Source of the DNA: DAMCAP01 sp964369265
GTDB taxonomy: Bacteria > Bacillota > Clostridia > Oscillospirales > Ruminococcaceae
Reading direction: 5' to 3'
DNA length: 27,869 nt
NCBI GenBank assembly: GCA_964369265.1
Contig: CAYJEV010000016.1
Location: 1-27,869, forward strand
The number at the start of each line of letters is the position of its first letter. Positions within the stretch are counted from its first letter, which is position 1. The position numbers were made by a program, and so were the translations under genes. Shown here piece by piece: positions 14,814-23,808 of this stretch. Under the pieces are notes generated by a model, which had not been told where the DNA came from, searched no databases, and worked only from the letters and a program-made list of their open reading frames with translations.

Positions 14814-17800
14814 GTGGCAGATAAATACCGAGTACATGAACTAGCGAAAGACCTTAACGTTCAAAGTAAGGACGTGTTAGAGGTGCTTTCTAATAAAATA
14901 CCAAATGAGGGACGCAAATATCAGACTGTTTTAAATGATAGCGAGATAAATGTTGCTCTTGAGCATTTCACAAGCAAAACTAAAATAGATAATGTTCAGC
15001 AGTTCTTTGATGCGCCAAAAGAGGATAAGTCTAAGGCTGCTCCAAAAACTAAGAAAACTGCAAAAACAAAAGCCAACGAGGAGGCAAATGTGACTAATAG
15101 CGAAAAACCATCAAATAAGGCTAAAGAAAACACAGCTGAAAAGCCTGTTAAGCCAAAGACAGAAAAGACAGAAGCTCCAAAGGTTGTTGCTGAAAAGCCA
15201 GCAACTGATAAGGTAGCAACAGAGAAGCCAGCTGCTGAAAAAACTGCAACTGCTCCTAAAACAGAAAAGGCTCCAGCGCCAAAGTCCGATAGACCACAAA
15301 GCGACAGACCATACAACAATCGTCCACAAGGAGATAGACCTCAAGGCGACAGACCATACAACAATCGTCCACAAGGTGACAGACCGCAAGGCGATAGACC
15401 ATACAACAATCGTCCACAAGGAGATAGACCTCAAGGCGACAGACCATACAACAATCGTCCACAAGGTGATAGACCGCAAGGCGACAGACCATACNNNNNN
15501 NNNNNNNNNNNNNNNNNNNNNNNNNNNNNNNNNNNNNNNNNNNNNNNNNNNNNNNNNNNNNNNNNNNNNNNNNNNNNNNNNNNNNNNNNNNNNNCCACAA
15601 GGTGATAGACCGCAAGGCGACAGACCATACGGCAATCGTCCGCAAGGCGATAGACCACAAGGCGGATACAATAACAATCGCTCCTTTAACAAGGATAGAC
15701 CACAAGGTGGGTACAATAAATCAGGCGGCGGTTATGGTGGTGGCTTCGGAGGAGGCTTTAGCAAGGATGAGGACAACAGCTCTCGTCGTATTGAGCCAAA
15801 GAAGAAGGTTCTTCCAGCTGATAGACCACATTATGTGCCTCAATATAATGCAGACGGAACGCTAATTCCTCTGCCAACTCACGTTGATACAAGAGCTGCA
15901 AATGTTGATCTAGAGAAGTACAATGAAAAGTATGAAAAGATTGCAACAGACACTAAGCCGCAAAAAGATACTGATGTTAAAAAGCAAAAGTTTGGACAAC
16001 GTGGCAGAAAGCCTGTTAAATCTCGTAAGGATATTGAAGCAGAGAAGCTGCGTCGTGAGCAACTAGAGAAGGATCGTAGAGAGAGATTATCCATCACTCT
16101 TCCAGAAGAGATCACTGTTGGCGAGCTTGCTCTAAAACTAAAAGTTCAAGCTGCTGAGATTATAAAGCGACTAATGGGAATGGGCATTATGGCTGCAATT
16201 TCCCAAACTATTGACTATGATACTGCTGCGCTTGTTGCTATGGAAATTGGCGCAAAGGTTGAGAAGGAAGTTGTTGTAACAATTGAGGATAGACTATTTG
16301 TTGCCGACGAAGAAGAGAACGATGAAAATCTGCTTCCACGTTGCCCAGTTGTTGTTGTAATGGGACACGTTGACCATGGTAAAACTTCACTTCTTGATGC
16401 TATCAGAAGCGCTAATGTAACTGAGGGCGAGGCTGGCGGAATCACACAGCATATTGGTGCATACCAAGTTATGGCAAATAATAAGCCTATCACCTTCCTT
16501 GATACACCAGGACACGCAGCATTTACTTCTATGCGTGCAAGAGGTGCACAAGTAACAGATATTGCTGTTCTTGTTGTTGCTGCTGACGATGGTATCATGC
16601 CACAAACAATTGAGGCTATTAACCATGCTAAGGCAGCTGGCGTTAGCATTATAGTTGCTATCAACAAGGTTGATAAGCCAACTGCTAACATCGAAAAGGT
16701 TAAGCAAGAGCTAACAGAGCATAACTTAGTTCCAGAGGAATGGGGCGGAGATGTTATCTGCCAGCCTGTATCTGCTAAAACAAGGGAAGGTATTGATGAT
16801 CTACTAGAGAACATCCTTCTTCTTGCTGAGGTTGCTGAACTAAAGGCTAATCCTGATCGTAAGGCTAAGGGTACTGTTATTGAAGCGAAGCTTGATAAGG
16901 GTAGAGGCCCTGTTGCGACAATTCTTGTTCAAACAGGTACACTAAAATCTGGCGATATTGTTATCGCTGGAACAGCTTTAGGACGTGTTAGAACTATGCT
17001 TAATGATAAGGGCGAGAGAATTGAGGAGGCTGGACCATCCATGCCTGTTGAGATTACTGGTCTTTCCGAAGTTCCATCAGCTGGCGATATATTCAATGCT
17101 GTTGCTGATGAAAGGCTTGCAAAAGAGCTTGCTGAACAAAGAAGACATGAGGCTAAGGAAGAAGTGTTTAGAGCTTATCAAAAGGTTACTCTTGATAATC
17201 TATTCTCACAAATTTCTGATGGCGATATGAAGGAGCTTCCTGTTATCGTTAAAGCTGACGTTGATGGTTCAGTTGAGGCTGTTAAGCAGTCACTTGAGAA
17301 GCTAACTAACGAAGAAGTTCGTGTTAGAGTTATTCATGGTGGTGTTGGTGCAGTTAGTGAGTCTGATGTAATGCTTGCTAATGCTTCAAACGCTATCATC
17401 ATAGGCTTTAATGTTCGCCCAGAGAACACTGCAAGAGAGATGGCAGAAAGAGATAATGTTGATGTACGTCTATACAGAATCATTTATGATGCTATTGAAG
17501 AAGTTGCTAGTGCGATGAAGGGCATGCTTGATCCTAAGTATAGAGATATCGAGCTTGGAAGAGCAGAGATTAGAGCTGTTTACAAAATTACAAATGCTGG
17601 TATTGTTGCTGGTTGTTATGTAGTTGATGGAAAGATTTTAAGAAATGCTAACATTAGGGTTGTGCGTGATGGAATAATTGTTGCTGACGATAAGCTAGAC
17701 TCCTTAAAGAGATTTAAGGACGATGTTAAGGAAGTTGCAACAGGTTATGAGTGCGGCATGAGCTTAGTTAAGTTTAAGGATATTAAAGAGGGCGATATTT

Positions 17801-17835
17801 TCGAGGCTTATATTGTTGAGGAGTATCGTGATTAA
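14814..17835 (+). CDS. infB: Translation initiation factor IF-2, interrupted by a gap
   Basis: IF2 is the GTPase that brings initiator tRNA to the 30S subunit. Start GTG at 14814 follows AAAGGCGG. An N-terminal IF2_N-type domain is followed by a Lys/Ala/Pro/Glu-rich linker and a repeat region built on PYNNRPQGDRPQGDR. Then come a Gly-rich stretch (GGGYGGGFGGGF), a second IF2_N domain (EEITVGELALKLKVQAAEIIKRL), and the G domain with GHVDHGKT, DTPGHAAF and NKVDKP. Domains II-IV complete the protein. The 100-N gap (15495-15594) lies in the repeats; as written it shifts the frame, but the gene is intact, since 36 bases are identical on both edges and join in frame. Length is at least about 960 residues. 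Confidence 0.95.
15321..15669 (+). repeat. 45-bp tandem repeats inside infB
   Basis: Units at 15321-15365, 15366-15410, 15411-15455 and 15456-15494 (cut by the gap) each encode RPQGDRPQGDRPYNN. After the gap there is another unit with Gly-Asn and a degenerate one. Units 1 and 3 share the same bases while 2 and 4 differ from them mainly at third positions, so a 90-bp higher-order period is visible. The protein repeat is kept while codons drift. Confidence 0.9.
15495..15594. other. Assembly gap of 100 N inside infB repeats
   Basis: Exactly 100 N. The 36 bases before the gap (15459-15494) and the 36 bases after it (15595-15630) are identical, as expected where an assembler could not resolve tandem repeats. 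The true number of repeat units is unknown. Confidence 0.95.
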
Positions 17836-17853
17836 TAGTAGATAACTGCTAAT

Positions 17854-17888
17854 CTAAAGACACATTATTTTAAATGATGTGTCTTTAG
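17854..17888 (+). other. 12-bp hairpin between infB and rbfA
   Basis: CTAAAGACACAT (17854-17865) pairs exactly with ATGTGTCTTTAG (17877-17888) around an 11-nt AT-rich loop. It occupies most of the 70-nt gap between the two genes and ends 6 nt before the rbfA ribosome binding site. There is no T tract outside the stem. It could be a partial terminator, an RNase processing site or an mRNA stabiliser; position alone does not choose. Confidence 0.55.
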
Positions 17889-17905
17889 TAAAATGGAGGA
17901 ACAAT

Positions 17906-18247
17906 ATGGCTTCGTATAAGAATGCAAGAAATTCAGAGGATATAAAAAGAGAGCTTTCTCTTATTATTCCAACATTAAAAGACCCTAGAGTTAAGGGGAT
18001 GATAAGCATTGTGGCGCTTGACCTTTCTGGTGATGGCTCTCTTTGCAAGGTTTATATTAGCTCAATAGAGGGAATGGAAAAAGCGAAGGAAGCGGTTAAG
18101 GGGCTTAATAGCGCTGCTGGATTTATACGCAGAGAGATAGGCACTCGCCTAACTATGCGACATACTCCTGCTTTTAAGTTTATAGCCGATGATTCAATAG
18201 CATACTCAGCTAATATCTCAGGAATACTGGATAAGCTGGGCGAGTAA
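17906..18247 (+). CDS. rbfA: Ribosome-binding factor A (RbfA)
   Basis: Cold-shock-related 30S maturation factor that binds near helix 1 of 16S rRNA. The 113-residue product has the KH-like alpha-beta fold pattern: an N-terminal basic helix (NSEDIKRELSLIIPTLKDPRV), KGMISIVALDLSGDGSLCKVYIS, and the C-terminal FIRREIGTRLTMRHTPAF. The start is ATG at 17906 with GGAGG at 17895-17899; the longer frame from 17879 begins within the upstream hairpin. It follows infB as in most bacteria. Confidence 0.96.
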   Translation: MASYKNARNSEDIKRELSLIIPTLKDPRVKGMISIVALDLSGDGSLCKVYISSIEGMEKAKEAVKGLNSAAGFIRREIGTRLTMRHTPAFKFIADDSIAYSANISGILDKLGE

Positions 18248-18261
18248 TAGGGGGGAGCATT

Positions 18262-19221
18262 ATGTATGTAGGAATGAGCGAGATAGTGGCGAGAATTAAG
18301 GCTGCAAAATCAGTTGACATCATTTCGCATCGAAACCCCGATGGCGATACAACAGGCTGCGCTGTCGCAATGTATCATGCGCTTGATAGCTTAGGGATAA
18401 AGGCGAGGATGGTTTGTACAGATCCATTCCCTTCTTACCTTCAGTTTCTGTTGCCAGATAAATTCTCCTCAAATGAAAGAGGGGATACAGTTATAGCTGT
18501 TGACACTTCAATTAAAAAGATGTTTGGTGATTATATGGAAACTTATCAAAAAGTTGATATTTCCATTGATCACCATACTTCAAATGAAGACTATGCAGAG
18601 CTAACATTACTAAAAGATGATGTGTCTGCCGCTGGAATGATAGTGCATGATGTTATTGAAGCTTTAGGAGTTGAGATAACCCCAAAAATTGCTACAGCAT
18701 TATACACAACTCTAACAACAGACACAGGCTCTTTTAAATATAGCAACACAACAGCAGAAACATTAGAGCTTGCTGGAAAATTGATGAGAGCTGGGGCTGA
18801 TACAAGGCTTATAAATGCAAATATTTATGAGAGCAAAAGCAGAGCGCTATTAAAAGCAGAGATGATGGCTGTTAATGAGATGATATTTGAGGGCGATATT
18901 GCTTTGCTTGCTATAACAAAGAAGATATACGAAACAAGCGGGGTTTCTAGCTGGAGCGAGCTTGATCCTGTGACTGCAATTCCTCGTGATTGCGAGGGGG
19001 TAAAGTTTGCGTTAGTGTTTAAGGAAACTGAGCTTGAGGTTAGAGTTTCTGTTAGAACGACTGAGCCATATATGGCGCATGAATTTGCAATGCTTTTTGG
19101 CGGCGGCGGACATTCAAGAGCTGCTGGATTTCGTATGATAGGGGCAGAGCTTGAAGCTGCTAAAGCAGAGGTTTTAAAAGCGGCAAAAGAATTTGTTCAA
19201 AAGAGCAAGGAAGATAAATAA
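18262..19221 (+). CDS. nrnA: DHH-family phosphoesterase NrnA (oligoribonuclease / pAp phosphatase)
   Basis: Degrades very short RNAs and dephosphorylates 3'-phosphoadenosine 5'-phosphate in Firmicutes. The 319-residue product shows the Mn-binding motifs HRNPDGD (23-29), AVD (79-81), IDHH (102-105) and a DTGSF motif, then the C-terminal DHHA1 domain with GGGGHSRAAGF. The start is ATG at 18262, following a G-rich AGGGGGGAG ribosome binding site; an internal ATG at 18274 is less well placed. The stop codon overlaps the truB start by one base (TAATG), indicating translational coupling. Confidence 0.95.
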   Translation: MYVGMSEIVARIKAAKSVDIISHRNPDGDTTGCAVAMYHALDSLGIKARMVCTDPFPSYLQFLLPDKFSSNERGDTVIAVDTSIKKMFGDYMETYQKVDISIDHHTSNEDYAELTLLKDDVSAAGMIVHDVIEALGVEITPKIATALYTTLTTDTGSFKYSNTTAETLELAGKLMRAGADTRLINANIYESKSRALLKAEMMAVNEMIFEGDIALLAITKKIYETSGVSSWSELDPVTAIPRDCEGVKFALVFKETELEVRVSVRTTEPYMAHEFAMLFGGGGHSRAAGFRMIGAELEAAKAEVLKAAKEFVQKSKEDK

Positions 19222-20087
19222 TGGATGGCATTTTACTAATAAATAAGCCTCAAGGCTGGACATCATTCGATGTTGTTAAAAAGCTTAAGGGCGTTACTAA
19301 GCAAAGAAAAATTGGTCATGCTGGAACTCTTGATCCTATGGCGACTGGTGTGCTTCCAATAATGCTTGGCAAGGCAACACCGCTTTGCGATAGATTACCC
19401 AACCCAGAAAAAAGATATATCGGAAAAGTTCAGCTAGGCAAAACAACCGACACACAAGATATAACAGGAACTGTTATTGAAGAGCGAGAATTTTCTCATG
19501 TAACAAGAGATGACATATTATCAAAACTAGACAATTTTAGGGGCGATATTCAGCAAATTCCTCCTATGTATTCTGCTGTCTGGAGCGATGGAAGGCGACT
19601 ATATGATCTTGCAAGACAGGGGATAGAAGTTGAGCGAAAAGCAAGAAACACAACTATCTATGCCCTAGAACTGCTAGAGTTTAATGAGGATGGGAGCTTC
19701 ACTTTGGATATAACATGCTCAAAAGGAACCTATATAAGAACTATAGCAGACGACTTAGGGAAGCTTCTAGGCACTGGAGCGACTTTAACCTATCTTGAAA
19801 GGACTGTATCTTCTGGTTTTAAGCTAGAGGACTGCATAACCCTCGAAAAAGCGATAGAGCTTGGAAGCGAAGGGATAGGAGAGTATGTAAAGCCTTCTCA
19901 CACAGCCTTTAGCTATCCTAAGCTTATGATAGGCGAATGGCAGAAAAAGATGCTTTTAAATGGCGTTAGGCTATCGGTTAAAAAGCTTGGCAACCCTAAT
20001 GAGGGCAACTACACTGTGTGGTTTGGCGAAGAATTTTTAGGGCTTGGTACAGTTGTTGAGGAAGAACTGCGATTAAAGCAGTTGTAG
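19221..20087 (+). CDS. truB: tRNA pseudouridine(55) synthase TruB
   Basis: Forms pseudouridine 55 in the T loop of tRNAs. The 288-residue product begins with the family's GILLINKPQGWTSFDVV and carries the catalytic motif HAGTLDPMATGVLP (Asp38). KRYIGKVQLGKTTDTQD and SKGTYIRTIADDLG are also typical. The ATG at 19221 overlaps the nrnA stop. No separate ribosome binding site beyond the AAGGAAGA of the nrnA end is needed. Confidence 0.97.
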   Translation: MDGILLINKPQGWTSFDVVKKLKGVTKQRKIGHAGTLDPMATGVLPIMLGKATPLCDRLPNPEKRYIGKVQLGKTTDTQDITGTVIEEREFSHVTRDDILSKLDNFRGDIQQIPPMYSAVWSDGRRLYDLARQGIEVERKARNTTIYALELLEFNEDGSFTLDITCSKGTYIRTIADDLGKLLGTGATLTYLERTVSSGFKLEDCITLEKAIELGSEGIGEYVKPSHTAFSYPKLMIGEWQKKMLLNGVRLSVKKLGNPNEGNYTVWFGEEFLGLGTVVEEELRLKQL

Positions 20088-20102
20088 GGCGAGGAGATTA
20101 TT

Positions 20103-21044
20103 GTGAATATATATGAAAGCATTTTATTTTCAATGAACAACCCAACAGCAGTCGCACTAGGATTTTTTGATGGCGTTCATAAGGGGCACAGGGCTGTTAT
20201 TTCAAAAGCTGTGGATTTTAAAAAAGATGGCTTAGTGCCAGCTGTTTTTACATTTACTGTGGACAAGCAGTCGCCTAAAAAAAAGAAGAATGCTGGCTTT
20301 TTGCAGACTGTTGTGCAAAGGGAACTTGAGCTTGAAAAGCTTGGTGTTGAAGCTGTTCTAATACCAGACTTTCAGCAGATTGCCTCCTTAACACCAAGAC
20401 AATTTGTAAAGCAAGTGTTAGTATCTTGCCTTTATGCTAAGGTTGTCGTTTGTGGCGAGGATTTTAGATTTGGCAAAGGGGCGAGCGCTGGAGTCGAAGA
20501 ACTAAGAGAGCTGCTTTTAGAATATGATATAGAGCTTATCACCCTGCCGTTTATATGGCATCTATCTGCCCCTGTTAGCTCAACAAGAATAAGGGGTGTG
20601 TTAGAAAAAGGGGAAATATCCCTTGCTAACGAAATGCTTGGCTCGCCTTTTACAATAGATGGTTTTGTGAGCGAAGGAAATAAACTTGGCAATAAAATAG
20701 GTTTCCCAACAGCGAACATACTTCTTTCAGAAAGTATGGTTAAGATACCTTATGGAGTTTATGCTTCTAGTGTTATGATAGATGGCGAAAACTATATATC
20801 TGTTTCTAATGTTGGTGTTAAGCCAACAGTTGGTGAAGGAAGCTTGCCAAATATTGAAACTCATGTGTTAGACTATAATGGCAATCTTTATGGAAGGCAT
20901 ATTTCAGTTAGCTTATATGAGTTTATTCGCCCTGAACAGAGGTTTAATAATGTTGAGGAGCTAACAAAGGCGATAAATAATGATGTTGAGGTTGTTAGGA
21001 AGAAGATGGCAGAAAATAAAGTTCAAAAACATCTTTACATATGA
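20103..21044 (+). CDS. ribF: Bifunctional riboflavin kinase / FAD synthetase
   Basis: Converts riboflavin to FMN and then FAD. The 313-residue product has the N-terminal nucleotidyltransferase domain with LGFFDGVHKGHR (19-30) and the SSTRIRGVL motif, and a C-terminal riboflavin kinase domain starting near GNKIGFPTANI with VYASSVMIDG and NVGVKPTV. Start is GTG at 20103 with GAGGAG upstream. The promoter of rpsO lies across its last codons. Confidence 0.96.
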   Translation: MNIYESILFSMNNPTAVALGFFDGVHKGHRAVISKAVDFKKDGLVPAVFTFTVDKQSPKKKKNAGFLQTVVQRELELEKLGVEAVLIPDFQQIASLTPRQFVKQVLVSCLYAKVVVCGEDFRFGKGASAGVEELRELLLEYDIELITLPFIWHLSAPVSSTRIRGVLEKGEISLANEMLGSPFTIDGFVSEGNKLGNKIGFPTANILLSESMVKIPYGVYASSVMIDGENYISVSNVGVKPTVGEGSLPNIETHVLDYNGNLYGRHISVSLYEFIRPEQRFNNVEELTKAINNDVEVVRKKMAENKVQKHLYI

Positions 21045-21062
21045 TAACAACTATGATATACT
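21034..21062 (+). promoter_or_regulatory. Internal promoter for rpsO, overlapping the end of ribF
   Basis: TTTACA (21034-21039), a 17-nt spacer and TATACT (21057-21062) with an extended TGA just before the -10. It gives rpsO a transcript separate from the long operon, with a leader of about 95 nt. Confidence 0.7.
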
Positions 21063-21068
21063 AGCATA

Positions 21069-21150
21069 GTACGACTTGTCACGGTTTTGGGCGACTGCCT
21101 TTTAGGGAGCTTTCAAGGCCTTTTGCTGTGGTATGCCGATAATAAAAAGA
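21069..21150 (+). promoter_or_regulatory. Putative rpsO leader (S15 autoregulatory RNA)
   Basis: The 95-nt leader is GC-richer than its surroundings and can fold with an outer stem CACGG (21080-21084) to CTGTG (21126-21130). Inside it, GGC-GACT-GCC (21090-21099) competes with GCCTT (21097-21101) pairing to AAGGC (21115-21119). S15 represses its own translation through structured leaders in several bacteria. The fold here was drawn by hand and the family match is unconfirmed. Confidence 0.5.
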
Positions 21151-21166
21151 GAAAGAGGAACAAAAA

Positions 21167-21433
21167 ATGTTACTAAAAGAACAAAAAAATCAAGTAATTG
21201 ATGAGAACAAACTACACGCAACTGATACAGGATCACCAGAGGTTCAAATTGCTATTCTAACAAGAAGAATCAATGACCTAACTGAGCATCTAAAGATCAA
21301 CAAGAACGATCACCACTCCCGTCGTGGTCTGCTAAAGATGGTTGGTAAGAGAAAGAACCTACTAGGTTACCTAATCAAGACTGACATCACAAGATACAGA
21401 GCTATCATTGCTAAGCTAGGTATTCGTAAGTAA
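21167..21433 (+). CDS. rpsO: 30S ribosomal protein S15
   Basis: An early-binding 30S protein contacting 16S rRNA helices 20-22. The 88-residue product shows TGSPEVQIAILTRRINDLTEHL, the HHSRRGLLKMVGKRKNLLGYL core and the YRAIIAKLGIRK end, all diagnostic. Start ATG at 21167 with AGAGGAA upstream. It has its own promoter and a strong terminator, so it is expressed as a separate unit as well as from the long operon. Confidence 0.98.
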   Translation: MLLKEQKNQVIDENKLHATDTGSPEVQIAILTRRINDLTEHLKINKNDHHSRRGLLKMVGKRKNLLGYLIKTDITRYRAIIAKLGIRK

Positions 21434-21467
21434 GGTTTTAACAGTGTGGTTCAAGCCGCCCTGTGTT

Positions 21468-21498
21468 AAAGGGCGAATTGGTAAATTCGCCCTTTTTT
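21468..21498 (+). terminator. Strong terminator after rpsO
   Basis: AAAGGGCGAATT (21468-21479), loop GGTA, AATTCGCCC (21484-21492), then six T. It separates rpsO from pnp, so pnp needs its own promoter or read-through. Confidence 0.93.
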
Positions 21499-21617
21499 AT
21501 TAGCCATTAACATAAAGTTAGTTTAGCGGTAAATCGAGATATCATCTTTTGATGTTTGGATTTATTGTTAAACACTTTGTGTAATGAGATAGAATTATAA
21601 AAATATGGAGGTATAAT

Positions 21618-23741
21618 ATGAATTTTAAAACATTTCCTGATTTCACAGTTTTTGAAACAGAATTTGCAGGCAGAAAGATTTCATTTGAATCTGGCAAATT
21701 TGCTGGACTAGCTAACGGTTCTTGTGTTGTTAGATATGGCGATACAACAGTTATGGTTAACGTAACTATGTCTGAAAAGCCAAGAGAAGGGATAGATTTC
21801 TTCCCTTTATCTGTTGATTACGAGGAAAAACTATACGCTGCTGGCAAAATCCCAGGATCTTTCCTAAGAAGAGAAGGCAGAGCAACAGATAAGGCTGTTC
21901 TTGCTTCACGTTTAGTAGACAGACCAATTAGACCACTATTCCCAAAAGATCTTAGAAACGATGTAACTTTAGTTATGACTGTTCTAAGTTATGACGAAGA
22001 CTATTCTCCAGAGATTGCTGGTATGGTTGGCTCTGCTTATGCACTTGCTATTTCTGACATCCCATTCGATGGCCCTATTTCAGGCGTTCATGTTGGGTAT
22101 GTTGATGGCAAGATTGTTGTTAACCCAAATGCTAAGGAGAGAGAAGCTTCCGAAATGCTGCTAACTGTTTCCTCAACGCTTGATAAGGTTTGCATGATTG
22201 AGTTTGCTGGTAATGAAGTTTCTGAAGATGTTGTTATGCAAGGCATGAGAGCAGCTCAAGAAGAGAACAGCAAGATGGTTAAGTTCATTTCTGAGTGTGC
22301 TGCAAAAATTGGCAAAACTAAGCAAGCTTTCCAATCAAAATCTCTTGATAAAGAGCTTTTTGAGGCAATTAAAGAGTTTGCTATTGATGATGTTAAGCAT
22401 GCGCTTGATACAGACGATAAGAATGTTCGTGAGGAAAGGCTTGCTCCTGTTAAGGATGCTATCAAGGCTAAGTTCGATCCAGAGAACGAAAATGGCGATA
22501 TGATTGGCGAGTGTATCTACAATCTGCAAAAGTTCATTGTTAGAAGATGGCTGCTTGATGAAGGCAAACGTGTTGACGGCAGAGGACTAAACGAAGTTAG
22601 ACCACTAGCTTCTGAGGTTGGCTTAATCCCAAGAGTTCATGGCTCTGGTTTATTCACAAGAGGACAAACTCAAGTTCTAACTATCGCAACTTTAGGTTTA
22701 ATTAGCGACGCTCAACTACTAGATGGTGTTGATAGCGAAACTGAAAAGAAATACATGCACCATTACAATTTCCCTTCCTACTCTGTTGGTGAAACAAGAC
22801 CATCAAGAGGACCTGGCAGACGTGAAATTGGTCATGGCGCGCTTGCTGAAAAGGCGCTAGTGCCTGTTCTTCCTTCTAGCGAGGAATTCCCATACTGTAT
22901 TCGTTTAGTATCTGAGATACTAAGCTCCAACGGCTCAACATCTCAGGGCGCTATCTGTGCTTCAACGCTTGCGCTAATGGACGCTGGTGTACCGCTTAAA
23001 GCACCTGTTGCTGGTATTTCCTGCGGACTTATCACAGAGGGCGACAGATGGATGACTATGCTTGACATTCAAGGTCTTGAAGATTTCTTTGGCGATATGG
23101 ACTTTAAGGTTGGCGGTACTAAGAAGGGTATCACAGCTATTCAAGTTGATATGAAGATACACGGCTTAACTATGGAGCAGATTGAAGATGCTCTAACTAA
23201 GACAAAGGCTTCTCGTATTGAAATACTTGATGAGATTATGTTAAAGGCAATTCCAGCACCTCGTGAGGAAGTTTCTGAGTTCGCTCCTAAGATGCTGACT
23301 TTAACTATCCACCCAGACAAGATTAGAGAAGTTATTGGCTCTGGTGGTAAGGTAATTCAAAAGATTACTGCTGAGTGTGATGTTAAGATTGACATTGAGG
23401 ATGATGGTAGAGTATTTGTATCAGGCGTTAACATTGAAAATGCTAGACGTGCTGTTCAAATGATTGAAACTATCGCTATTGACCCAGAGGTTGGCGCTTT
23501 CTACACAGGCAAGATAACTCGCCTAATGAACTTTGGAGCTTTTGTTGAAATCGCACCAGGTAAAGAAGGTTTAGTACACATTTCAAAGCTTGATAAGAAG
23601 AGAGTTGAGAAGGTTGAAGATGTTGTTGCTGTTGGCGATGTGGTAATCGTTAAGGTTGTTGAGATTGACCAACAAGGCAGAATTAACCTTTCAAGAAAAG
23701 ATGCTCTTGAGGCTATGGAACAAAAAGAGAAAAATCAATAA
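21618..23741 (+). CDS. pnp: Polyribonucleotide nucleotidyltransferase (PNPase)
   Basis: 3'-to-5' phosphorolytic exoribonuclease of the RNA degradosome. The 707-residue product has the family's usual length and domain order. The first RNase PH-like core carries SLRREGRATDKAVLASRLVDRP-type residues, seen as FLRREGRATDKAVLASRL and VDRPIRPLFP. A helical linker follows, then a second core with HGSGLFTRGQTQVLT, GPGRREIGHGALAEKAL and the SNGSTSQGAICAS phosphate-binding segment. The KH domain has REVIGSGGKVIQKI, and the S1 domain has FYTGKITRLMNFGAFVEI. Start ATG at 21618 with GGAGG at 21606-21610. I see no clear promoter in the 120 nt before it. Confidence 0.98.
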   Translation: MNFKTFPDFTVFETEFAGRKISFESGKFAGLANGSCVVRYGDTTVMVNVTMSEKPREGIDFFPLSVDYEEKLYAAGKIPGSFLRREGRATDKAVLASRLVDRPIRPLFPKDLRNDVTLVMTVLSYDEDYSPEIAGMVGSAYALAISDIPFDGPISGVHVGYVDGKIVVNPNAKEREASEMLLTVSSTLDKVCMIEFAGNEVSEDVVMQGMRAAQEENSKMVKFISECAAKIGKTKQAFQSKSLDKELFEAIKEFAIDDVKHALDTDDKNVREERLAPVKDAIKAKFDPENENGDMIGECIYNLQKFIVRRWLLDEGKRVDGRGLNEVRPLASEVGLIPRVHGSGLFTRGQTQVLTIATLGLISDAQLLDGVDSETEKKYMHHYNFPSYSVGETRPSRGPGRREIGHGALAEKALVPVLPSSEEFPYCIRLVSEILSSNGSTSQGAICASTLALMDAGVPLKAPVAGISCGLITEGDRWMTMLDIQGLEDFFGDMDFKVGGTKKGITAIQVDMKIHGLTMEQIEDALTKTKASRIEILDEIMLKAIPAPREEVSEFAPKMLTLTIHPDKIREVIGSGGKVIQKITAECDVKIDIEDDGRVFVSGVNIENARRAVQMIETIAIDPEVGAFYTGKITRLMNFGAFVEIAPGKEGLVHISKLDKKRVEKVEDVVAVGDVVIVKVVEIDQQGRINLSRKDALEAMEQKEKNQ

Positions 23742-23750
23742 TATAACCTA

Positions 23751-23779
23751 AAAAGACGGCTGAATTTCAGCCGTCTTTT
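23751..23779. terminator. Bidirectional terminator between pnp and the flavodoxin/ferredoxin gene
   Basis: AAAAGACGGCTGA (23751-23763), loop ATT, TCAGCCGTCTTTT (23767-23779): a perfect 13-bp stem with a T run on both strands. It serves convergent pnp (+) and the minus-strand gene ending at 23809. Confidence 0.92.
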
Positions 23780-23808
23780 GCTATAAAGTTTTTAAATTTT
23801 ACTGAAAT

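Noticed and set aside
14814..15605. infB as two separate genes or a frameshifted pseudogene
   Set aside because: The frame change occurs exactly at an arbitrary-length 100-N gap, and the flanking identical bases rejoin in frame.
15111..15716. Minus-strand and alternative-frame reading frames across the infB repeats
   Set aside because: The 45-bp unit is a multiple of three and lacks stops in several frames, so open frames appear by construction. They have no ribosome binding sites and odd, repetitive products; the IF2 frame explains the sequence.
16215..16814. A 199-codon minus-strand frame inside infB
   Set aside because: It is a shadow of the IF2 G domain coding sequence, with a low-complexity Ser/Thr/Ala product.
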